From an uncultured Prevotella sp. (GTDB lineage Bacteria > Bacteroidota > Bacteroidia > Bacteroidales > Bacteroidaceae), in the NCBI RefSeq assembly GCF_900549175.1, contig NZ_URNN01000129.1, forward strand, positions 1 through 9,721: a DNA stretch of 9,721 bases, read 5' to 3'. The notes under the pieces were generated by a model. That model searched no databases. It worked only from the letters and a program-made list of their open reading frames with translations, and was not told where the DNA came from. A program made the translations under genes and the position numbers. Positions 1 through 5,515 of this stretch are shown piece by piece. The first letter of the stretch is position 1. The number at the start of each line of letters is the position of its first letter.

Positions 1-94
1 GTAACTCGCTGACTGTCAGCGCTCCCCATTTTTGCGAAAAATCGCGTATTTCGCGCCGTAGTGCAGAAATCGTGGTTAGGGTGCTCTTTAACAT
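1..94 (-). CDS. Possible N-terminal fragment of an unrecognised protein (runs off left edge)
   Basis: Read on the minus strand, an ATG at 94-92 opens a frame that stays open for 31 codons to the window edge. It begins MLKSTLTTISALRREIRDFS and continues QKWGALTVSEL. The composition is amphipathic and protein-like, with R, E, D, W and K well placed for a helical N-terminus, but I do not recognise the family. An in-frame TAA lies six bases upstream, so this ATG is the only possible ATG start in the window. A weak promoter-like pair (TTTG at 131-128, TATATTTA at 111-104, 18-base spacing) lies just upstream, but it would leave almost no leader. A perfect dyad at 86-103 overlaps the start. The opposite strand is also open over much of this stretch (3-98), so chance cannot be excluded. 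Only sequence to the left would settle it. Confidence 0.35.
   Translation of the reverse strand, partial: MLKSTLTTISALRREIRDFSQKWGALTVSEL
7..21. repeat. Perfect 7-bp inverted repeat with one-base centre
   Basis: CGCTGAC, T, GTCAGCG form a perfect odd-centred palindrome. It could be an operator, a recombination-type site or a small hairpin inside the possible left-edge gene. It is followed by two further dyads: ATTTTT/AAAAAT at 28-42 and CGCG/CGCG at 43-55. Function is unknown. Confidence 0.4.
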
Positions 95-103
95 ACGTTA
101 AAG
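86..103. repeat. Perfect dyad CTTTAAC-N4-GTTAAAG
   Basis: A 7-bp perfect inverted repeat with a 4-base spacer overlaps the possible minus-strand start codon at 94-92 and lies just downstream of a weak promoter-like element (TATATTTA on the minus strand, 111-104). The position suits a repressor operator or a small start-occluding hairpin. This is inferred from geometry only. Confidence 0.4.
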
Positions 104-169
104 TAAATATAATTCGTATCGCAATTCCTCAAAAGAAATCATGCGCATGAAGGTGTATCAGAGAATGAA

Positions 170-286
170 TTACTTTTTCCCTTCATTCTTCCATTTCTCC
201 CTATCCTTGTTTTCCTGCTCTTTCTGATTGGCACGATGAACAAGATATATATCCAATGCGAGCCAGAAAATCGAAAAGAAATCCAC
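170..286 (-). CDS. Possible very small single-pass membrane protein
   Basis: A minus-strand frame ending with TAA at 172-170 encodes a hydrophobic stretch (FFSIFWLALDIYLV) followed by a highly charged tail (HRANQKEQENKDREKWKNEGKK). That is the layout of a small single-pass inner-membrane protein with a cytoplasmic C-terminus. The coordinates use a GTG at 286-284, giving 38 residues and preceded by an A-rich leader. The alternative is an ATG at 361-359 giving 63 residues, but that would run antisense through the abi promoter and leader RNA. No Bacteroidota promoter is seen for it. The mix of third-position bases looks coding-like, yet the length is too short for certainty. It could also be a decayed remnant or chance. 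No function is proposed. Confidence 0.25.
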   Translation of the reverse strand: MDFFSIFWLALDIYLVHRANQKEQENKDREKWKNEGKK

Positions 287-311
287 TTTTTGATGGTTTT
301 TCTTAAAAAAG

Positions 312-342
312 TTTGCGTTATCAATGATTATGCGTATCTTTG
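312..342 (+). promoter_or_regulatory. Bacteroidota-type promoter for the abi unit
   Basis: The -33 element TTTG is at 312-315 and the -7 element TATCTTTG, a perfect TAnnTTTG, is at 335-342, with a 19-base spacer. This matches the consensus used by the primary sigma factor of Bacteroides and relatives. Transcription should start near 348-350, giving a leader of about 60 bases before the ATG at 411. The promoter lies downstream of the in-frame ATG at 324, which therefore cannot be the start of the protein. Confidence 0.8.
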
Positions 343-347
343 CAGCA

Positions 348-410
348 CGAGAACCCGCCAAGCCTCTCTACGATGCTCAAATGTGCGGGTCGTTTTTTGT
401 TTATAGGCAC
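348..410 (+). ncRNA. Structured leader RNA resembling the AbiF RNA motif
   Basis: The roughly 60-base leader between the promoter and the abi start can fold into a stem ACCCGC (353-358) with GCGGGT (385-390), closing a 26-base loop, followed at once by a T-run (393-398). A loop segment GCCT (362-365) is complementary to AGGC (405-408) just before the start codon, which would make an H-type pseudoknot. A published conserved RNA motif called abiF is known to lie directly upstream of Abi_2 genes, and such RNAs have been proposed to neutralise the HEPN protein. Position, size and fold here agree with that class; the assignment is from memory and structure, without a covariance-model search. The stem plus T-run could alternatively act as an attenuator that releases a short RNA ending near 398. 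Confidence 0.6.
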
Positions 411-1316
411 ATGACTACAAAAATTCCCTTTACGAAAACATACTCCTCACCAAGTGATTTGGTACAATTATTAAAGACAAGAGGATTGGAAATAACCGAT
501 GAAGAAGAGGCAAAACATTATCTGTCACATATCGGTTATTACCGTTTGTCTGCCTATATACATCCGCTACTTTCTTTTCCGAAAGAGCAACACTTGTTCA
601 AACAAGGCTCATCATTCCGCAAGGTCATGATGTTATATCGCTTTGACAAGAAACTTCGTCTATTGTTATTCAACGAGATTGAGAAAATTGAAATAGCTGT
701 TCGTTGTGCTATTGTCAATTTTGGAACAGATTTGATTGGCAATCCTTTTTGGATGACCAATGCAAGTAACTTTTCCAATCCACAGAAGTTCAACCGGTCT
801 CTCCATTTGATAGAAGACGAACTCAATCATACGAAAGAGGATTTTATCAATCATTTCAAAGAAACGTATAACAATCAATATCCTCCGGCATGGATGCTGA
901 CTGAGATATTACCCTTTGGCGTAATAACAAACATTTACTCCAATATCAAGAACAAGAAGATTAAGAAGCGCATTGCACAGTCGTTCGGCTTGCAAATCGC
1001 TCCTTTTGAGTCTTGGCTTACCATCATTGGAGTAACGAGAAACTCTTGTTGTCATCACGCCCGCATTTGGAACAGAACATTCTCCATTCGTGCGACAATG
1101 CCTATCAGAATGTCACGCCCGTGGATTTATTTGCCAACAGACCCTCTGAAAGTGTATTTTGATATGTGCATCATCAAGTATTTCCTCGACATTATTTCCC
1201 CCAACAACGATATGCTTGGCAAGATGAATGATTTGTTTGGCAAGTTCCCGGAAATAGAACTGACGGCTCTCGGGTTTCCTGTTGGTTGGAAGAAAGAACC
1301 TTTATGGTGCCATTGA
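411..1316 (+). CDS. Abi_2 / AbiD-AbiF family HEPN protein (abortive-infection type)
   Basis: This 301-residue cytosolic protein belongs to the Abi_2 (AbiD/AbiF-like) family, whose founding members give lactococci phage resistance by abortive infection. Seen in the sequence are a typical N-terminal block around residues 21-50 (LKTRGLEITDEEEAKHYLSH then IGYYRLSAY), an acidic helix at 88-98 (NEIEKIEIAVR), and near the C-terminal third R210-NSCC-H215 followed by HARIWNR. R-x4-H is the HEPN RNase signature, and both residues are present, so the enzyme is probably active on RNA. The start at 411 is preferred over the in-frame ATG at 324 because that one lies upstream of the inferred transcription start, and the family-like sequence begins just after residue 1. 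The leader RNA directly precedes it, suggesting RNA-controlled activity or expression. The gene is AT-rich compared with the operon to its right, consistent with transfer. Family call is firm; phage-defence role is inference. Confidence 0.9.
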   Translation: MTTKIPFTKTYSSPSDLVQLLKTRGLEITDEEEAKHYLSHIGYYRLSAYIHPLLSFPKEQHLFKQGSSFRKVMMLYRFDKKLRLLLFNEIEKIEIAVRCAIVNFGTDLIGNPFWMTNASNFSNPQKFNRSLHLIEDELNHTKEDFINHFKETYNNQYPPAWMLTEILPFGVITNIYSNIKNKKIKKRIAQSFGLQIAPFESWLTIIGVTRNSCCHHARIWNRTFSIRATMPIRMSRPWIYLPTDPLKVYFDMCIIKYFLDIISPNNDMLGKMNDLFGKFPEIELTALGFPVGWKKEPLWCH

Positions 1317-1338
1317 TTTTCGGTTGCGAAAAGTCAAA

Positions 1339-1377
1339 TAATGGGATAGAGACATTTCAAGTGACTCCATCCCATTA
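1339..1377. terminator. Hairpin between convergent genes, probable bidirectional terminator
   Basis: TAATGGGAT (1339-1347) pairs perfectly with ATCCCATTA (1369-1377). The stem continues inward with GAG/CTC and CA/TG pairs, broken by single mismatches. It lies in the 96-base gap between the stop of the abi gene and the stop of the DUF4302 gene, which converge. Flanking T-tracts are imperfect on both strands (TTATTTGACTTTT on the minus strand), so termination strength is uncertain, but placement between convergent stops fits. Confidence 0.65.
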
Positions 1378-1412
1378 CTTCATGATTTATATCGAATTGC
1401 CTTAACCGCAGG

Positions 1413-2750
1413 CTACTCCCAGATGCTGTAATGGTAATACCTGAAGTTGGGCTCGAAGTAATAGCTGTTGTCCGGATTACCCTCGTCAGTGAAGATGAAT
1501 CCGCGCGGATTCATGGCGTTACCCTCCTTGTATGTTATCTTGTATGTGGTCCATACGTCCTGACGGGCGAAGGCATCCACGATGGGCTTCATGCCCGCGT
1601 CGTAGAAGCTGAAGTCGCGTCCCGACGTTTCGCGCCCCGTATAACGGAAGGCGATACGGTCGTTGGCCAACTTCTTCATCTCCATGACGAAGTGCATTTC
1701 GTCGGCACCGTACCACTTGTTTACCACAAGATCGAGGCCGCCCTGCCCGTCGGGACTGATACAGATGTATGCCAGATTGTCCGGACTGTACTTTCCTCCC
1801 GCCGTGAGCGCCGTGCGGGCCTCGTCCCATGCCGCGCGCGTGGCGCTGCCGAGACCGCTGTATCCGAAGAACCACTGGTCGTCGTCGTTGTCCTCAAAGA
1901 GATAGTCCACATACGGACGCGGCCCTATCTTCGTATCCGAAAGCCGGTCGTGGAACTCTCCCGTCTCCCTGTCGAGATCCATCTCCACCACGGTCGTGCC
2001 CTTGTACGTGAAGTTCTCGAGCAGATAGATACCGTTTGTCAGGTTGCCGTACGAATACATGTGCTCCACCGGGTCGCCCCCCTCCTCGTCGGGGTAGTAG
2101 ACCAGCAGGTTGTTGTATCCGCTGAGGAAGCGCGCCTTGAGCGTGTCGCCGGCACACATCATCACGCAGTTGTAGGCGGCATAGGTGGCAATCTCGTCCG
2201 ACAGCCGCTGATACTCCTCAGGCGTGGTCTTCATCTTCACCATGAAGAACGGCAGCTGCTTCGTCTTGCCGCGGCCGAAGATGGTGTCTTCGTTGGCCGA
2301 GAAACGGTCGAGACAGAACTCGAAGTCAGCCTGCAAGTCCTGCGAGAACGACTGCGACTGGTCGGCATACCAGTGGAAAAACAAGTTGTACGTGTCGAAC
2401 GACAGCACGATGCCGTTGTCCATCTTGAACGAATACTGGCTCACGATGCTGTCATACATGTACGCCCCCGGCAGGCTTGACGTGGCCGACGAGCGGTAGA
2501 ACGTGCAGTTCTGCTGGTCGAACTTGACGGCGTAAGCCTTCACCGCGGGGTGCCGCCCGTATGTGGGATTGTCCGTATACAACGCCCATCCGTACTCGTT
2601 GTTGTTGAACACGCGCCTGTATTCCGCCATCCAGTTGTCCTGACGTGTGGCGGGATCGATGTCGAATATGTCGTCTTCCTTCATCTGACACGACATTACA
2701 GTGGCCGCCATGCAGACCGCCGCCGTGATATATCTGATGATTCTTTTCAT
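1413..2750 (-). CDS. DUF4302 family lipoprotein, fourth gene of the SusCD operon
   Basis: This is a 445-residue predicted lipoprotein. A signal peptide (KRIIRYITAAVCMAATVMSC) ends at Cys21, and the next residues QMKEDD fit the acidic surface-export signal of Bacteroidota lipoproteins. The early part, with RQDNWMAEYRRVFNNNEYGW at residues 36-55, resembles the start of DUF4302 proteins, which usually pair this with long beta-rich sequence. The rest is rich in aromatic and charged residues with no catalytic motif that I can see. It begins 26 bases after the metallohydrolase stop, so it is almost certainly co-transcribed. Known relatives sit in the same SusC-SusD-metallohydrolase neighbourhood, so a role as surface ligand-binding accessory protein is reasonable, though unproven. 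Full family length appears present, with no frameshift. The family name is recalled from pattern and context. Confidence 0.75.
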   Translation of the reverse strand: MKRIIRYITAAVCMAATVMSCQMKEDDIFDIDPATRQDNWMAEYRRVFNNNEYGWALYTDNPTYGRHPAVKAYAVKFDQQNCTFYRSSATSSLPGAYMYDSIVSQYSFKMDNGIVLSFDTYNLFFHWYADQSQSFSQDLQADFEFCLDRFSANEDTIFGRGKTKQLPFFMVKMKTTPEEYQRLSDEIATYAAYNCVMMCAGDTLKARFLSGYNNLLVYYPDEEGGDPVEHMYSYGNLTNGIYLLENFTYKGTTVVEMDLDRETGEFHDRLSDTKIGPRPYVDYLFEDNDDDQWFFGYSGLGSATRAAWDEARTALTAGGKYSPDNLAYICISPDGQGGLDLVVNKWYGADEMHFVMEMKKLANDRIAFRYTGRETSGRDFSFYDAGMKPIVDAFARQDVWTTYKITYKEGNAMNPRGFIFTDEGNPDNSYYFEPNFRYYHYSIWE

Positions 2751-2776
2751 TGTTTATACCTTATTATATATATGGG

Positions 2777-3727
2777 TTAAAGACTTATATCATCGAAGTT
2801 CTGCGACTTCAAGTCGGCCTCGCGCTTCTGAACCGCATCGCGCAGCGCGTCGATGTCGAGTTTCCAGTTGTCCTGAAAATACTCCTTCACTATGCGCAGC
2901 TTCTGCTGAATCTTTGCCCGGCCCGTCGTTCCGGCCTTGTCGAGCTTCGCCTGAAACTCCTCCGGAGTGTTGCAGACGTATGTCGAGAACGTCTCGGCAA
3001 AGTCCTCGTCGGCACTGTACGACGCATACGCCGTCACAAATCCGAGGGCGTATATCTGCGGATCGGTCTCGCTGGCAAACTCCGACGTCCACATGCCGCC
3101 CAGATAGTTGGTTCCCGTCACCTGGTTAAACTCCGACGTGTACGGCACCTTCTGGTGGAACGTGTGCCCGAACTCGTGTATTATCGTGTGGAAATAGGTG
3201 TTGTTAAGCTCCTCACGGTCGTATATCACACTGTCCTTCGGCTGCCAGTTCTCGTCGTAAGGCTGGTCGCCGAGATGATTTACATACCACAGATTGATCT
3301 TGTATCCGCCCTCCGAGCTTCCCAGCGTTACGCTTCCGTTGCTGTTCCATCCCGGATTTCCCACAAGCTGTATCTGCTTCGGGAAGTTGTCGCGTATGAA
3401 CTTGGTGCTCCCCGTCACCTCGTCGAACGAGTCGAAGCAGATGTACTTCAGCAGCCTCGCCATGCGGATGGAGTTCTTCATCGTGGCCGGCACGAGGATA
3501 TAGTCCATGCTTATCTCATTGTCTTCCCAGCGGTAGCGCAGCTCGACGTTGTACGGCTCAACGTAATTCTTCATAAGCCACTTGTCGAGAGCGTTCTCCG
3601 GAGTCTGCGAATCCTTTATCACGCTGATGCCGTAGTCGGGGTCGTCGTCGCTGTCGCAGGCCTGAAACGCCACTGCGGCCACTGCGGCGAGCATTGATAT
3701 TATGATGTTTCTTGTCTTCATTGTCAT
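2777..3727 (-). CDS. SusCD-associated zinc metallohydrolase lipoprotein (HExxH)
   Basis: This 316-residue lipoprotein has a zinc-hydrolase motif HEFGH at residues 184-188 and a downstream block GFVTAYASYSADEDFAE at 229-245, whose acidic residues are candidates for the third zinc ligand. These features match the family described as substrate import-associated zinc metallohydrolase lipoproteins (putative zinc-binding metallopeptidase, Peptidase_Mx1 type). The signal peptide ends in FQAC with Cys24 acylated; the following DSDDDP matches the S-plus-acidic surface-export signal known from Bacteroides, so the enzyme is probably on the cell surface. The second Met (third residue, codon at 3721-3719, MKTRN) is an equally good or better start. 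It lies 26 bases after the susD-like stop. Likely role: cleaving or releasing the ligand taken up by the adjacent transporter. Catalytic class is clear from the motif; substrate is unknown, and peptide hydrolysis is only the default guess. Confidence 0.85.
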   Translation of the reverse strand: MTMKTRNIIISMLAAVAAVAFQACDSDDDPDYGISVIKDSQTPENALDKWLMKNYVEPYNVELRYRWEDNEISMDYILVPATMKNSIRMARLLKYICFDSFDEVTGSTKFIRDNFPKQIQLVGNPGWNSNGSVTLGSSEGGYKINLWYVNHLGDQPYDENWQPKDSVIYDREELNNTYFHTIIHEFGHTFHQKVPYTSEFNQVTGTNYLGGMWTSEFASETDPQIYALGFVTAYASYSADEDFAETFSTYVCNTPEEFQAKLDKAGTTGRAKIQQKLRIVKEYFQDNWKLDIDALRDAVQKREADLKSQNFDDISL

Positions 3728-3753
3728 TGTTCTGTTTTAAACGGTGATACCTT

Positions 3754-5502
3754 TCATTTGCCGAACTCTATGCGCCTGCCGCCCGTTCCGGTCCATTTTG
3801 TCAGACCGTCTGCGCCCGATGCCTCTATGCGCGGGTTGGGCTGCAAGCCTGCGGCACGCACCTCAAACGGCAGCTGCACGGCCTGCCGCGGGTCGCGGTA
3901 CTCCATACTGTCGGTCAGTTCGAGCGCGTTCAGCGACGTGATGATGAGGCGGCGGTATATCTTTATGCCATAACGCTTGATGTCAAACCATCGCATGCCC
4001 TCGTGCAGGAACTCGATACGCCTGATGAGCAGCAGCGTCTGTATGAGGTTCTCCCGGTCGCTTCCCTCCGTCAGGTTTATCCATTCGGGGTTGAGATGCT
4101 TGCGCGGCATGGGGCGTTCCGGACGGTAGTAGCCGTACTTCTCCGCCCACCGGCGCACCGACTCAATGGTAAGCGTGTTGTTGGTTGACGCCTTTGCGTA
4201 TATGTAGTTCCAGTTCTCGTCATACTTGTACGTGTTGTACTCCACGCTGTCGGCAATGAAGTTGTGCGTCCAGCGGTTGATGTCTTCCAGACACTTGGCG
4301 TACTCTCCGTTGATGGCGTAAGCCTCGGCGCGGTTGAGCAGGGCCTCCTCCGACTTCAGCGCCACCACCACCGTGCGGTAGTAGCCCGTATGCGTGTTGG
4401 GGTTTTCCTCCTCAAAGTAAGCCGGGGTCTTGGGCAGCATGAACTTGTTGTACGCCGCACTGTAGAACCAGTAGAAGCGGAACATGTCCTGAGTCTCCAT
4501 GGCCTGCTCCTCGTCAGGAGCCCACGGCGTGGCGAAGAACTGCTCCGCCTGACCTATGTAACTGTTGTTGTTGAAGCGCGCGCCGGTGGAATAGCCGCTG
4601 AAGTAATACTGGTCGGTGGAGTAAACCGGCAGCAGCAGGAAGTTGGCCGCCTCCTGCGACGAGGCATACTGCATGGCCCGGGGCTGCATGTTGTCGGTGG
4701 GCATGGCGCTCATGGCACCGTAGTCGCGCATCACGCCGTCGGGATTGTTGCCCAGCGCCAGCGTCGAATACTTGATTACACTGTCCGGCTTCTGGTAGAA
4801 CAGGTAGAAACGCGAGGCAAAGGTGTATGCCGCCTTCGTGTTGAAGTGGTGGCGCGGCGTCTTGTACACGGCGTCGCTCATCAGCGCCATGCCCTCCTGC
4901 ATGTCGCGCTCCACAGCCTTGTAGGTCTCGGCCACGGTGCCGCGGTCGTACTTCGGGTCGAGCGTGGTCTCCGGTTCGGTGGCGTACGGTATGCCGGGGT
5001 CGGTGTCACTGTGCGCCGGCGAGTAGTTCATGCAGAAGATGTTGGCCAGCATGAAGTGGGCGAACGCCCTGCACAGCAGCGCCTCACCGCGGTATGCGCG
5101 CAGCGTGGGCGTGGTTGCGCCGCCCATATTCTCTATAGCCTGCAGCGCGTGGTTGGCCGCGCCGATGGCGGCATAGTAGTCCTGCCATATCATTGCGGGG
5201 CTTTCGTTGTCGCTCTCCGTCACCTCCTGCCAGCGGAAGCACTGCTCGGAGAAGCGGTCGTAATATCCGTTGAGGTCTCCATTCAGGTCGTCGGCGTTGT
5301 CCGAGGCCAGTTCCGTCACCCTCACATAGCTTGCCGACGGATATGCCGTAACGAGCAGAGCCTTCACCTTATCCTCCGTATCGACGGTGATGCGGCTGTC
5401 GGGCGCTGCGTCAAGCCAGTCGTTGCACGAGCTCACCGACACGGCAGCCGTCACACAGGCCGCCATATATAATAATGTGTTCTTATATCTTTTCATAACC
5501 AT
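3754..5502 (-). CDS. SusD/RagB-family surface substrate-binding lipoprotein
   Basis: This 582-residue lipoprotein pairs with the adjacent SusC-like channel, forming the lid that captures ligand at the cell surface. The signal peptide ends in VSSC with Cys26, followed by NDWLDAAPDS, a very typical SusD N-terminus. Family blocks are visible: GEALLCRAFAHF at 139-150, EEALLNRAEAY at 385-395 (helical TPR-like core) and RRIEFLHEGMRWFDIKRYG at 494-512. Length is normal for the family. The gap to the upstream susC stop is 13 bases, so the two genes are translationally and transcriptionally close. ATG codons at 5502 and 5496 are both possible; MKRYKN at 5496 looks more like a conventional signal-peptide start. 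No Shine-Dalgarno is present, as usual in the phylum. The ligand cannot be deduced from the sequence. Confidence 0.95.
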   Translation of the reverse strand: MVMKRYKNTLLYMAACVTAAVSVSSCNDWLDAAPDSRITVDTEDKVKALLVTAYPSASYVRVTELASDNADDLNGDLNGYYDRFSEQCFRWQEVTESDNESPAMIWQDYYAAIGAANHALQAIENMGGATTPTLRAYRGEALLCRAFAHFMLANIFCMNYSPAHSDTDPGIPYATEPETTLDPKYDRGTVAETYKAVERDMQEGMALMSDAVYKTPRHHFNTKAAYTFASRFYLFYQKPDSVIKYSTLALGNNPDGVMRDYGAMSAMPTDNMQPRAMQYASSQEAANFLLLPVYSTDQYYFSGYSTGARFNNNSYIGQAEQFFATPWAPDEEQAMETQDMFRFYWFYSAAYNKFMLPKTPAYFEEENPNTHTGYYRTVVVALKSEEALLNRAEAYAINGEYAKCLEDINRWTHNFIADSVEYNTYKYDENWNYIYAKASTNNTLTIESVRRWAEKYGYYRPERPMPRKHLNPEWINLTEGSDRENLIQTLLLIRRIEFLHEGMRWFDIKRYGIKIYRRLIITSLNALELTDSMEYRDPRQAVQLPFEVRAAGLQPNPRIEASGADGLTKWTGTGGRRIEFGK

Positions 5503-5515
5503 TCGTTTGTTTGTT

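Noticed and set aside
139..324. 61-residue minus-strand frame overlapping the small membrane ORF in another frame
   Set aside because: Its composition (many R/K/S/I without a defined layout) is less protein-like than the overlapping frame, and no start signal supports it.
353..398. Leader stem plus T-run considered as a plain terminator of an upstream gene
   Set aside because: No plus-strand gene ends upstream, and a strong promoter lies immediately before it, so it belongs to the abi leader, possibly as attenuator or RNA end.
1..410. tRNA gene or integration site near the abi segment
   Set aside because: No cloverleaf, anticodon arm or direct-repeat pair flanking the segment could be found, so an integrative-element boundary is not supported.
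1431..2480. 349-residue plus-strand open frame opposite the DUF4302 gene
   Set aside because: Its translation is rich in V, R, H and L with no recognisable motif, as expected from the antisense of a GC-rich third-position gene; the minus-strand frame has a lipoprotein signal and operon context.
2750..3697. 315-residue plus-strand open frame opposite the metallohydrolase gene
   Set aside because: Antisense shadow with V/R/L-rich composition; the opposite strand carries HEFGH, a signal peptide and normal family architecture.
4264..5472. 402-residue plus-strand open frame opposite the susD-like gene
   Set aside because: Low-complexity V/R/H/G composition typical of shadow frames; the susD-like gene on the other strand is unambiguous.
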